Shown here piece after piece: positions 24,066 to 36,497 of a stretch of DNA of 64,000 nucleotides. The stretch is from Fistularia commersonii. Lineage: Eukaryota > Chordata > Actinopteri > Syngnathiformes > Fistulariidae. The DNA is taken from contig JBBMNZ010000007.1 in assembly GCA_037954325.1 (NCBI GenBank), positions 7,249,001 through 7,313,000 on the forward strand, in the 5' to 3' direction. Below the pieces are notes generated by a model. It was not told where the DNA came from. It searched no databases and saw only the letters and a list, made by a program, of their open reading frames with translations. Position 1 is the stretch's first letter. Every line of letters begins with the position of its first letter. A program made the position numbers and the translations under genes.

Positions 24066-25377
24066 GCATATCTTTCCAGGTTGAGTCGGGTGACGATTTC
24101 TTCTCTCGCAAACTTGACAGCGAGTAGAGCAGTGGAGGTGGTTGGCGTCCGCGGGACATGATGACCTACAATCAACATGCATTTAATTGCATATTTGCAT
24201 ATATGCGTAATTTAAGAATAGCGATATCCAGGCTATCATGTCACGGGGTATCAGAATTTTAAATGACGTTTAAAGGTTAATGTAACATTTGACACCATAT
24301 TCTTTATTATTGAGACTACCGGTACTCAAAACTACAGTCTACATTTTGCTTATGCATTTTCATTTGTTTTATTTTTCGATATCCGTGGTCGTTGCAACCG
24401 TTCACTCCCTCTTTGCCCGAATTTAATCTTCGGATTTTGAGTGTGCGCGGCAGCTCTTAAAACGAGTCATAAATTCGATAATGGTGCTGGTCTGTGAATC
24501 CACAGCAGACCGGGAGTCGGTGGACCATCGTGACCTTTGACTCTGCACACATGCACAGAATTATATCTTCGCTCCAGAAGCGAGGATGATGATTGTTGGT
24601 ATTAATTCACATATTTTGAGGGTAACACTCAAACACCGCCGGTCGGAAAGGTTTTATTGCGAGACGGAACGGGGCTGGAAGCCTCGTCGTAACGGTTATT
24701 GTACGGCGCTGGTATTCGCATCATGACACAAAGCGCTCCCACGGGGACGGTGGAACGAACGTGTGCGGCTACATGCAATAGAACGGGACGCCCAAAATAA
24801 ACTCTGACTTGGAACAGGCTCGCGGGGAGCTGGAACGTAAACACACACAAATACGCGTGCGATTAACTGATTTCTTCATCGTGCAATTCCCCGACACAAT
24901 GTTTATATATCCACTTATGTGGCGCTTTCATCACCTCGCGGTTTCAAAGCGCTTTGCAGAGCTGCAACGCGAGGCGCTAACCAGACCGTCGGAAGCAAGC
25001 GGGGGTTCGATGCCTCGCCCGGGATCGGACCGAAGGCTTTCCGGTAGGAGACGCCCCGCTCGACCAGCCGAGCACCAACAACATGTTAAATTCACGTGCG
25101 TTTTAAAAGCCGATCTCAATATAAAGTCCTTTTTTTGGCTAATTATACGGAACGGTGCCCCAAAGGCCCAAACACGGCCTATTTTAGACAAATGGACTGA
25201 ATTCTCTGCGGGGACTCTGTTAATGAGCTCAGTCCACAACAGTCCACACAGCTAATTGTGCTGATGCGCTGCTACTGAGAACTAGTTTAGCTATAAATCA
25301 TTAAACGTACAACGGCCTTTCTTTCATTACATATCAGCTGTAAGACACTTGTTTTCAGCTTGTGACATCATGGTGAT
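24066..25377. other. Noncoding; possible SINE-like stub near 24.95-25.06 kb
   Basis: GTGGCGCTTTCATCACC, GGCGCTAACCAGACCGTCGG and GGGGTTCGATGCC resemble a fish repeat with a tRNA-like B box. Boundaries are not visible. Nothing else is seen. Confidence 0.4.
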
Positions 25378-25520
25378 TAAATGGGTCACAGCAAGAAGAT
25401 CCCTGGTTGGATTCCCACAGGTGGGCCTCTCTGGATGGAGTCCCTGTGGGGTTCCTCAGGGTTCTCCAGGTTCCTCTCACAGTCCAAAAACATGCAGGAG
25501 CTTCACTGGACACCCTACAT
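25378..25520 (+). mobile_element. tRNA-headed SINE fragment, type 2, cut by a hAT insertion
   Basis: CACAGCAAGAAGATCCCTGG, GGTTGGATTCCC and AGTCCAAAAACATGCAG match the SINE at 46236. The copy lacks its 5' tRNA A box and is broken at 25520 by the hAT element that follows. Confidence 0.6.
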
Positions 25521-26203
25521 CAGGTGTGCCCGATACGTCGATCGCGTTCTACTGGTTGATCGCAAAGGTAGTGTGGGTCGATCGCATGGCATTAAAACGT
25601 AGACGTCAGCCTATCCCCCTCACTATGAAATTTGTCACTTGACTGACAGTCGGTCTGTCCAATCTGACCTTTTCTGAAGCAGGCATACACATAATGGTGC
25701 GTTCTAGCAAGCTAGCGAGTTAGCCTCCAATTTATGTCCTCTAAAATTATGGGTATAAAAATGAGTTGGGGAGCTGGACCAAGTAAAAAGACTCAAATGT
25801 ATCTCTTCCATACGGAATGGGAGATGGACTTCTTTTTTTTTACTATATCATTTTCAAAGTGCGTTTGGCTCATCTGCCAGTCTGCCATTCCATTCTGAAA
25901 AAGGGAAATGCGGAGCGGCATTTTCAGACTGTTAAAACTAAAAACTACGGCACTGACTTCCCTCCAAAAAGTGAGCTAAGAAGGAAAAAGGTGAAGGAAC
26001 TAAAATCCCAGCTGTCAGGACAGCAGTCCTTTTTCTCACAGCTAACTTCAACTATGCTGCTGATTCCATTCAAGTCATCAGAATAAGGTATTTACCAAAA
26101 AAGTATATATATATATATATTCAGCATTTCTAGTGGAGGTAGATCATTTTCACATGGTCATTTGAAAAGTAGCTTACAAGGCGAAAAAGTGTGGGCACCC
26201 CTG
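25521..26203 (+). mobile_element. hAT-type element with a frameshifted transposase start
   Basis: The ends CAGGTGTGCCC and GGGCACCCCTG are inverted. The flanking octamers CCCTACAT and CCCTATAT differ at one base, as expected of an old 8-bp duplication. From ATG at 25761 the + strand reads MSWGAGPSKKTQMYLF to a zinc-finger-like CVWLIC, then a stop. The frame is continued in another register by RHFQTVKTKNYGTDFPPKSE and LKSQLSGQQSFFSQ, typical of the N-terminus of fish hAT transposases related to the GTF2IRD2/ZBED type. A T homopolymer at 25832 probably accounts for one shift. Confidence 0.8.
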
Positions 26204-26924
26204 CCCTATATTGTCAGGAGGATGAATGCTTGGATGTCTAAAGATCAGCATTTATTTTTTCATGACCAGCGAAGGTCGAGAGAACGAAGCGCTTGAAAGA
26301 ATACAAACAACTGAGCATTAATGCTACTGTGGTTGTTTCTTTCTGTCTCTGAGCCTGAGGACCTGATGTCACCACAGGTTTCAAGTAAGAATTTAAGAAC
26401 ACGGGTTCAAGAATGGTCTTGCGGCAGCTTCTGTATAAAGCTTGCCTTTTTTTATACATTGTACACCAGTAAGGTACATATACTCCATTCTACTCCAGCA
26501 AACTTTATGTAACAGGCTTTTAATTGCGCCGTGGAGTTGACTACAAATCACCCAAACCACTTTGATTTAGTTCGTTTGTACAAGCTGACTTGGTGTTTTG
26601 TTTTGCCTTTTTAATAACATATTATTGCCTAACCACTCTTGCTCCCCACCCTGTTGTAGCGCTGCTGCACAGGTGTCATCGACTGCAGCAATTATATTGG
26701 AATGTTGTGTGTTGTGAAAATGTAATTAGGCATTGGGTGACACGCTGCGGCCATTTATAGAGTAGTTAATTATTATTTGAGTTTAATCCATGTGTATAAA
26801 CAGATAGATGGTGAAAGAGAGTGATGCAAAATATAATATAGCGATGACTTGGCTTTACAGGTAGTGTCATGACTCAAACGCTATAAGCTGAAATGGATCA
26901 ATAGTAACAAATCTGACGACTGGA

Positions 26925-27562
26925 TTTGTTTCCAGAGGGGATTCCGCTCCTCCAGGGCTGCCCTTTCACACCTAGAGGTTCTGGCCGTGTCGAGGGGATC
27001 GGGTTTGGCGGCCTCAGGACTGGGCTTCTGCTGTTTGCAGGTGATGTACATCTGAATCGGCACCTCCGAGCCAAGCCAGTGGACCTCAACTGGAAACGGA
27101 TGGAGCGCCGTCTTCGGGAAGGGGATGATAGCATACCCAAATGTGGAGGACTCTCTATCTTGAGGTCTTGTTCACGAATGGGAAAAGGATGGTGCGGGAG
27201 ATAAACAGGCAGATCATGCAGCGACAGCGGTGATGAAGACTTCATCGGCCCATTTTGGTGAAAAACTTACAGAGCCAAAAGGCGAAGCTCTCAATTTATC
27301 AGTCGATCAAAGTTCCTAGCTTGACCTCTGGGGTAGCGACCGAAAGTACGAGTTCACGGATACGGTCGACCCAGAAGACCAGAGGACCCAGATAAGGTGG
27401 CTCCGTCCGGATGCTACCGGGTGACCTCCTGGACTCCCCCCAGAAGAGCCGGACCAAGTGGCCAGGAAGGGGGAGGTCCGGGCCTCCCTGCTCCGGCAGG
27501 CCGCTGCCCTCTGCGACCCCACCCCCGGAGCAGAGGCAGAAGATGGATAGTTGGATGGGTAA
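26925..27562 (+). mobile_element. RTE-like (Rex3/Expander-type) LINE, decayed 3' part
   Basis: Phrases such as GGATTCCGCTCCTCCAGGG, AAGGCGAAGCTCTCAATTTA and AGATAAGGTGGCTCCGTCCG follow the order of a very common fish LINE, ending in AGAAGATGGATAGTTGGATG. Stops and deletions break the reverse-transcriptase frame throughout. The clade name is from memory of the family and not tested. Confidence 0.65.
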
Positions 27563-30500
27563 TCTCGCTGTCCCGTCCATTCAGGAGTCTGGGTGGCTGT
27601 GCTTTCTGTGTAGTGTAGAGTGGTTTGGCAGCCCGATGAGGCCCAAACCGAAGGTTGGAACGGATCCTCTCGTGAGTTTGGTTCAGCCTCTGACCCTCAT
27701 CAGCCCCGAGGGATGGGAGATGGCACCTCCTTCCTGTTGATTTGTCTTTGATACGCTGTCAGAGATACTTTCCATTCACCATCAGAATGTACTGGCACAA
27801 TCAAGAACCAGTGGTCAGTACTGCATCTCAACTCTGTGTCCTCTATATTTAGTTCCTTTTTTTTCTTTGTGCCGCTTCCATCCTTCTGTAAGTCCCCCTC
27901 ATTACCTTATTTTACCACCCCACGCCGCCCCCCCCCTCAGTATTTTGCTCCCCCTTGCGTTCTTGTCTGAGGGTTGTTTTGACATTCCCCCTGTTTATAT
28001 TCACCACAGGCAAAACCATCTGCAGCTGAAAGTGATCACACTGAGTTGTCCACCAGACACAGTCCCATGTTATTATCATCCGCAGAGTGGAAAAGGACTG
28101 TCAGGACGACGGCCGCACCAGTTTCGCATTAGGGCCACAGAGCTGCCGGGGGAAGCGCACACAAATCCCTCATCCTGGCTCGCTGCTTGGTCAGTGAAAT
28201 AAAACAAAGGCAAATGGCGAGCCCGTGCAGGGATGAGTCTGCTGATAAAAATCTGTCAAGGGCGCATTTCCACGGGACAGAAGGCTGCAAGAGGGGTGGG
28301 AGTCTGGGATGGGGGCATGGGTTGAGCAAATTTAGTAACGGGGGGGGGGCTTTTCAACAGTTGCCTAGCAAAGAATTTCTGGAATGAGGCAAGCTATCTT
28401 CTGGTGGGATGCTAACTTCACACATGTCCAAGAACCAAAACACACACATGCATATTCCCTTTTCAGAGGTCCAAAGTGTACCTGCAAGGCAATCCTGCAC
28501 GGAGACCCCTCTTACAGGGGCAAATTCCACAATATCATAAACCTGCGCCGATGGCACTGGCAGGATGGAAAATGTGTTTGTCCAGCTTCTGATAAAGCTG
28601 CAACAATGTTTATCGGAAGGATTTCGCTCCACGGATATGTTGTTTTTGGTGAGAGAACGCGATTCAAGCCAGGCATTTTCACCCCGCGCTAAATTCTACG
28701 GGTATTCATTATATCACCGCCTCTTGCTTCTGGAGTCGTTATTAGGAAAACAGTCACTAGCCAATGGATTAACCCTTTGGGGATCATTTTCCAAAGTCGA
28801 CTGAGAAGAGGAAAATGCCGGAAAAGGATTCGATACAAACGTCCTTTGGGTGGCGTCTCTCCGACACGGCAAGTTTTCAACAGAGAGTGTTTAAAGGTGA
28901 TAATTTACTCACTGGTTTCTATTTTTGACGTTTAAACCACGCGAACACTCCTTGTGTGTCAGTGCGATACAGTGGAATATCTCCCTTCCAAAATGCTTCT
29001 AATTGGGGGATAAGTGCCGGAGGAGGCGGAGTCCCAGGAGGTTCTGGTTGCAGAGAGAAAAAAATAAAGAGTCCCAGAGCTACTGATAGTCGGACTGAAA
29101 CCAAAATCCAGAGTTGTATGCGCTTTCGGATCGGACCAAACCAGAAAACTTGGCCAGAGCGCATGCAGCAGTATCAGTGATAGGGAGGCCGAACCAGGGA
29201 GGACATGAGAAAAAGCGGCGAGGATCCATTTATACCCGTTATCTGGGTAGCAAAAGGAATCTTAATTGTCGTGCAGATCGGGCGCTCGGCGCTATCTCAC
29301 AGATGACAGAAGATTGGCCCGAGAGAATGTGGCATCGGCCAAAAAAAATCTCTGGACCGCTGCTGAAGAGTCAAAAGCAGGGGCCAGTGCAGGATAAACG
29401 TCTCAGGGAGGAACTACCATAAAAACTTCTTATCTTTTGCCGATTTTCATTTTAACTCACAACATCAAGAGGGCGACGGAACAGATCGTCTGGAAGGGAT
29501 CGCCGTTTAACTCAAATCTCAACAGCTGAATTAAACCCTCACAGTCTTAATCTTTTTTCACTATCTCTGTGGTTTTGCTGCTTGGAGGACTTCCCAGTTT
29601 CACGCTGTTAACCGGTGCAATCATTCAATTTGCACATGCGTGTGCATGTGTCCTTCCAGAGTTGCCTGTTTTAGGCTCCAAGGGCTCATCTATGCGCTAC
29701 ATTAAATGCCCGTATGCGTTCGGACAAGGCCTTATATCCGCCTACTGCGTTCATATCCTGCGGAATCCGGTATGTTCTCTGGGAACTGGCAGACACACCG
29801 CCAAACGCGGCAAAAGGAGCAGTACCGCCGAAAAGCCTTAGGGCGGCGTTGCACGGTATGCTCGAGTGCAACTAGCGAAAGGAGCGGAGACAGAGAAGAG
29901 GACAACATGGCATCGGCACAAACAGATTGTTCATCATCACCAGCTCCTCCGCCATGATTTTGATCGTCCAAAATGGAATCGGAACTCGGAAGTGAACTCG
30001 AAACTCCGCAGCACCTCCTGTTGGGGGGGGTGTAACGTGAAGCATACGGGAAAAGGGCAGCGGGCAGTGACATTTGACAACTATTTTAACTTGTTTAGGT
30101 GCATAAGCGGAGCATACAAGAGCCACCAAACGGATCTGATTCACAAGACTGGTGACTCAACTTTTTGTTTTATCGCTCATGTCAGGCTTGCTCGTGGGCA
30201 GAAATATAACGCAGCTACAATAATATATGCTTCAGGGAACCCTTATATTGAATATCTAAATTTTCAATGGGCCAACGTGAAAATTGAAGTGTGGAACTTC
30301 TGTTCTGGGAAGAAAAATAAAAGTCAAGGATGCGGCTCTTTCTTAGATAGCCGACGGGGAAAAGTATAAATGCAGATGGCAGATAGAATAACAGGAAAAG
30401 ACATTAATTTTGAATAACTGTTGGAGGAAGCTTCTCCTGCAAGTGTAGCAAGGCAACCCGACGTCAACTGGAATTTCATCTTGTGCTTTCAGGCAGCCTA

Positions 30501-33500
30501 AAAGTACAAGTCTGGGAAAAAAAAAAAATTAAATACAAATTTTCTTGCACAGTGCAGCACAACTGTGCTCCACATGGCAAACACGGGGCCACGGCTGGTT
30601 AGCGTAGCTTAGCTTAGTGTGAGGAGTGGAAAGGAGTCACGCAAGCATAATCCATGCAAAAAGTAAAACGCGCAAAGGATGAATTGAGGTTTCCCTGAGA
30701 GTTTGGTGCTGTAATATTTATTGGCCAGCTCTGCCACTTTCCCCAACTATACCTTTAAAATATTTATAACAAGAGGACTTCCAATTTTATCCCAAGGGTA
30801 CAGACGTCGCCTTCTCTAAGGCTCCTCCAAATTAGCTTTGAACGGAATTTCCAGTGATGGGTGGCATTATCGTCGAGACAATTAACAAATAATAATGATA
30901 ATCCCGACAAGAGGCCAAGAGAGGGATGGATGTCATACCGGGAGCCGTTGGACTCGTATCCCACCCTGTGACAAATCCACAATTGGCAAACTTCACTTGA
31001 ACAAGCCTTCTCTTGTTTCAGTGTCTGTTTGGAGTTATTTTGGGAGAGCTGGTCCCAGACAGCAAAGGCCGGCTTATGAATTAAAACTCGTTTTTTTTTT
31101 TTTTTTTTTTTTTTGCAAAATGCCAAAAGCTTAGTATTGCTGCATCAGACCCTGCTGAGTCTATTTACGGATTTTCTTTATCGGACTCTACAGGGAGATT
31201 TGGGGCCGATCGGGCCCTGGCTTCATCTCTTATCATTTGCCAATTTGTTTTGTGTCATCCGTCAGTTCGTGAATGTCTGACGGTAAACTTGGTCAACATA
31301 CTGAGAAGAGTCCGGTTGGGGCGAAGGGATCGCCGGTGGTCCCTTAGCAGTCGCTAGAATTATGGACGGAAGCCGGGTGACCGGTCGACAGGTCCAGCTG
31401 GTCCTGCCTTTGCCTTCGGCTATCGGGCAAGGTCTCCCCAAAGCGTTTGTTTATTTTCCTGTCTTTGTTTGGATTGTAGGTTTCCTGTGTAAACTCGAGG
31501 AAACAGGATAGGGGACGAATGCTCTCCCAAGCTGAGTCCATCACAATGTAGAGGTGTTTTTTTGGTTTCATCTGTGAGATAATGATCAAACCAGCACATG
31601 CATCTTATTGATATATAAGGTTCATTTTTAATTAAGATTAATTTATTTTAACTAACGCATGCAACATGTCACAGAAGAAAGTCATCCTTCAAACATGTTT
31701 AAGTGTCAGTTGAAAGAGGGTTGGATTCTTTCAGGGTGTTTTTCACGCTTGCTTTCTGCCAACCCTCCGAGAGAAACCAATATGTCAGCATTTTATTTGC
31801 TTACATGTGAACACTACAAGAAAACTCAGGCGCCTTGGGTAAACCCTGGGATGGTTTCCCAGTTCAGCTCAATTCAAATCCGTATCTCATATTACTCACC
31901 TATTTTTTGTAAACACAGATCATCACAATCACAGTATACGTTTCCATTTAGCCTTTAGAACTGGAAATGAGGGTCGGTAGGAGCAGCAATCGGGTTCCAT
32001 GTTACAATTTCATAGAAATCTACTTTAATTTCAAAATGGCCGTCTTTTGGAAACACCCATTTCGCAAACCTGAATTCACATGTAGGGAACGGGTGAAAAA
32101 AAAAGACAAAGAAATCCCATTTTTAACCCAACAAGCACCCCAAACAGAAAAATCATATCATGGAAAATAGATACTAGCTTGGTGACTTTACACATGTAGC
32201 GCAGCTTTGCATCCCATCAACCCGGGCAAATGCAATCGTTGAGCCGCTCTTACAAACTCGAGCATACAAGGTCAAGGTGCTCAAGTCACCGCAACTGTCC
32301 GACCTTCCGGTGGGAAGGTAGGAAGCTTGATTCCCAACTCGTCCTGTCTGTTCCCTGAAGTGTCCACAGGCGAGACAACGGTTAGTGCCATGCACGGCAG
32401 CTGTGCCGCCATCAATGTGTGAGTGTCTTCACTTTGGAACTGTGCAAGGTGAACAAGAGCTACGTATGCATGCATCTGGGCTGCGGTGCCAAATCGTAGT
32501 CTTTTTGAGACACAAAAGGAGAAAAGGCATCATGGAAGTAAAACCTTGAGTTGGTATTTTGCTTGACAAATAGTGACAAGGAGTCGCCGGGTAGCTAAAC
32601 TTGTTTTCTTTTTGGACGACTCCATTTCTCGGAGGAGTTGACAGCATGACCCAGCGAATCAGCACTCCGTCTTTTGTCACAACAGCTGTGAAAAGGGAAG
32701 ACGGATCGGCCCGTCGACTGATCGGCTCACGCCGATTCAACAAGGCGCATCTGATGCGGAACAACCACATTTACGTTGCGAATGAGCAGCCGTACGCGGC
32801 AAAATATGCCTGGGAAACACGGCGAGCATTTTTATTGTCACTTGTGCAGCTGAAAGATTTTGTGTTTTTCACAACAGCGCCATAAATATCTTGTCGCTCG
32901 GGGGACGGACAAACGACTCAAGCCTTTCAGGTCCGGCCAGTCCACCACTCCTCCAAATTAACTTTGGCCTACTAAAGAATCCTTTGACAGAAAGGTCATT
33001 TGTAAGCAACTGCAATTAATCCTGATGTTTTGACGCATTTTCTGCTTATGAAAATGTTAACGGGAGCATGTCGGCCGTCTACCGGAAACTTTGACGCGGC
33101 TGTGAAATACGACTTTCGAAGATAATCTCCAAAAACATCCAAGGTTCTCGAAATGACATCTGATGTTAAAAGAGAGAACGTCTTAAAGACAGGATAGTAA
33201 AACACTTTACAAGCGTACGCAGCAAATCACCGCCAGAATGCGGTGAAGCCGGGGGGAACAAACATGGCAGCAAACTTTTCTCTATTTCTGAGCACATCGC
33301 TGTCACCGTCGTTACTCAAGCTACAGAATGTACTCAAAATAACCCAGAGGTGATTTATTGACAAGCTACATATCTTCGCAAAGGCGCAACCGCAGTGAGC
33401 GATGACAGGAAGCTTGATGAAAAGGCCACCGAGGGAACGAGTCACTTGGACCTACGGTCACTAATATCTGAAGAAATAATAAAAACAACTCTAATTTTCA

Positions 33501-33529
33501 TCTTATATTAAGACATTATTCAGTTATGA
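27563..33529. other. Six-kilobase noncoding stretch, no gene recognised
   Basis: No repeat ends, domains or credible exons recognised. A T run (31090-31114) and short A or G runs are the only simple features. The longest frames, about 100 to 170 codons, show no family signature. Confidence 0.55.
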
Positions 33530-33537
33530 CCATAGTG

Positions 33538-33856
33538 ATCTATGGTCATTTTATGGCCCGCAGGCCACATCCGGCCCGTTTTGCTTTTTTATTTTTTATT
33601 TTAACTATTTTCTTTGATTTTTGAAATAGCTATTTTCAATAAATATTGAATTTAGAAACTCCTTATTTTTTCCTTTTTTCAAATTCGGTATGGATGATTA
33701 CATCCAAAATACTCTGTACATTTATATGATCATTAATGATTTTAACGTTGAAATAAAATGCCAAAAAATGTAAATATTTAAACTGCTATTTTCATTTTGT
33801 TCAATTTGCATGATACCTAGTTGACCAAGAAATGCCAAAATACTTGCCCACCCCTG
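33538..33856. mobile_element. hAT-type non-autonomous element, degenerate
   Basis: The left part TTATGGCCCGCAGGCCACAT and right end TTGCCCACCCCTG belong to the 'gcccgcgggcc' hAT type. The flanking octamers CCATAGTG and CCATAGAT share six bases. The left terminus has lost its CAGGGG. Confidence 0.65.
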
Positions 33857-33965
33857 CCATAGATGGAATAAAGTCGATGAGCCATACAATTAAGTTGCTG
33901 GAAAGAGAAGTATAAACTAGAAGTGAGAATTTGTGAGCGAAACAATGGCTTCCTGCCGACAAGTA

Positions 33966-34321
33966 CACTGCTCAAAAAAATAAAGGGAACACTTAAAAAA
34001 CACATCCTAGATCTAAATGAATGAAATATTCTTATGAAATACTTTGCTCTTTACACAGTTGAATGCGCTGACAACAAAATCACACAAAAATGATCAATGG
34101 AAATCAATTGTATCAACCCATGGAGGTCTGGATTAGGAATCACACTCAAAATTAAAGTGTAAAAACAAACTCCAGGCTGATCCAACTTTGATGTAATGTC
34201 CTTAAAACAAGTCCAAATGAATCTGTGTTGCTTCCTGAGTGGACACTATGATTTCACAGAAGTGTGATTGACTTGGAGTTACATTGTGTTGTTCAAGTGT
34301 TCCCTTTATTTTTTTGAGCAG
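33966..34321. mobile_element. Tc1/mariner-type MITE
   Basis: CTGCTCAAAAAAATAAAGGG near 33968 and CCCTTTATTTTTTTGAGCAG at the right end form a perfect inverted repeat that extends to AACACTT/AAGTGTT. TA dinucleotides flank both sides (33964-33965 and 34322-34323). It is 356 bp long with no coding frame. Confidence 0.85.
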
Positions 34322-34325
34322 TATA

Positions 34326-34985
34326 GTACGACAGATGCACTATTTACGTCGAGAAGGTTGATAGAGAAGTGCGGAGAAGGTCAGACGTAGCCGCGATGTG
34401 ACTTAGATCGAGAAAAGAAACATCCGACATGGTGCCGAGAGAGGAACCGTGGTTGTCTGAGGAAGTCTGGAGTGGCAGAGAAGTGTGTTAGAACATGGAG
34501 GGTTGTGAGGTGGGACGGAGATGCAACTGAGGGGTTGAGGGTGGAGGTGGGACGACATCAGGGGATCTGCTCTGACCCCCTTCTCGTTTGCAGCGGTGAC
34601 GGACACACTCGCGGATGAAGTTGGACAGGAACCTCGGTGGATCATGATGTTTGCAGATGACATTGCGATGTGTAGTGACGGCTTGGAGCAGACGGGGGGG
34701 GAATCTCTCGAGGTGAAGGTTTGCTCCGGAGATGAGCGGAGTGAAGGTTAGTCGTCTGTGAGAGGGAGGGACCTGAGTTTCGAGACGCTCAGGAGAAGAA
34801 CAGGAGGCAGAAGAAACATGTTAGATGTTCGGCAGGGAAAGTCAGGATGAGATGTTTGGACGTGGACGGGGGAGGGAAAGTGAGGATTTGGGTGGAAGGA
34901 TACTGAGGATGGAGGAAGACAGAAGAGGAGGTAAAGCAGACAGGAAGTTAGTTGGTGTGTGAGAAGAGGATGTGGAGGAAGGGGG
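34326..34985 (+). mobile_element. RTE-like LINE fragment with reverse-transcriptase FADD box
   Basis: The + strand reads MMFADDIAMCSD around 34643-34678, the catalytic core motif of a non-LTR reverse transcriptase. Downstream phrases (HMLDVRQGK-like, then AGGAAGTTAGTTGGTGTG) parallel the C-terminal part of the minus-strand copy at 57.0-57.5 kb. The fragment is frame-broken and truncated at both ends. Confidence 0.6.
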
Positions 34986-35106
34986 TTGCAACATTATGTC
35001 TGGCCCTTCTGCAGCTGGTATTATGGGCTTCCTGTTACTAAATGTACCAATCTGGTCGATAATGAAACCAATTCTGCTTTTCCATGGCCTCCGTCTCCAT
35101 CTAGCT

Positions 35107-35824
35107 CAGTGCTTCCCAACCACATTAGTGTGCCGTGAGAGATCATCAGGTGTGCCGTGGAAAAATGCCCACTTTCACCTGATTGGTCCAAAAATTATTT
35201 ATCCGACGCAAATAATGTGTCTTCCTATGTCTATGTGGGCAGCGTTCCCATTCCATGGCAACGGGTAGTGAATGAACCTGTGCATCTGTGTATCAGAGTG
35301 ATTAGTGATGCTTTGCGTGATACGTTTTTAAAATAAAAAGTACTTGTATCTGCGTAAACAAACAGGCAGCATTGTTGAAAACTACCAAGACGAGTGAGAA
35401 AGCGGTGAAATCTTGCTCCAAAGTTGCTGAACTCATCTCTAAATCCAAACAGCAACACATCGGAGCAAAACATTAATACTACCTGCCGGTAAAATCATTT
35501 TAGAAGAAATACTCGGCTCTGGCGTTGATAAAGAAATAGCCAGAGTTCTCTCATGTAACACCATTTCCAGACATATTGATGACATTTCTTCATACATTGC
35601 AAAAAAGTGTTCTGGAAAAGTTGCACATCAGTGGGAAATTCGCATTGCAACTTGACAAATCTACAGATATTAGATATATTAGATTTCACACTAAGTAAAT
35701 TGAGACTACGGTTTCATTCTTATTCATTAAAAAATGTTTTTGACATATTTATTTGGTGATGTGCCGTGTGATTTTTCTAATGTAAAATATGTGCCGTGGC
35801 TCAAAAAAAGTTTGGGAAACATGG
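35107..35824 (+). mobile_element. hAT-type element with perfect 8-bp duplication and transposase fossil
   Basis: The ends CAGTGCTTCCCAACC and GTTTGGGAAACATGG are imperfect inverted repeats. The octamer ATCTAGCT is present unchanged on both sides (35099-35106 and 35825-35832). The interior holds a broken hAT transposase piece, including LQLDKSTDI at 35645-35671, which corresponds to the conserved block around the first catalytic aspartate of ZBED-like hAT transposases. Confidence 0.85.
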
Positions 35825-36358
35825 ATCTAGCTGACCCTGAAGTTTCTTTTTTCATGAAAGAGCTCATGCTTGACCAGCATTTTGGATAAAGAGTGAAGTC
35901 GTTCCTTTATCGTTGAATATTTGTGGACTTTTTTTTTTTTTTAATAAACTGACTTTCAGAGTAGCCGTTCCACAATTCTGTTTATGGTAACCGTTAGGTT
36001 ACCATAAATAGGATTATATTTCCAAACGCGGTCTGTGTTATTAAATGCATCCCTTCTCCAAAAAGCTTTATTCTATGGTGTCGCTCTTTCTATGGAGCTT
36101 TAAAACCACACCGAATATTCGGTTCTACTCCAGTGGATGATATTTTATCATAAAGAATTCTTTAAACCCCATGAAAATGTCTCACCAAACTCCAAACTCC
36201 AGGTTGGCCTCTCAAACCCAGAGAAATCTACATGCTTCCAGTCGATGGAAAGGGAAGCCCAGACTGCAAAAGAAAAAAATTGCAAAAGCGAAAGCGGGAT
36301 CATTTAGCATTTCCGAGGGAGTTTCAACCTCGCCTGCCGATCTCTGGATGTTCCGCAG

Positions 36359-36497
36359 AGAATAAGAATAAGAATAAGAATAAGAATAAGAATAAGAATA
36401 AGAATAAGAATAAGAATAAGAATAAGAATAAGAATAAGAATAAGAATAAGAATAAGAATAAGAATAAGAATAAGAATAAGAATAAGAATAAGAATAA
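36359..36497. repeat. (AATAAG)n hexamer array
   Basis: About 23 near-perfect units form the 3' tail of the minus-strand LINE. Open frames here translate as Asn-Lys or Ser-Tyr repeats and are not genes. Confidence 0.95.

Noticed and set aside
26925..27562. Host gene encoding a proline-rich or reverse-transcriptase-like protein
   Set aside because: Word order matches a common fish LINE, with many stops and frameshifts.
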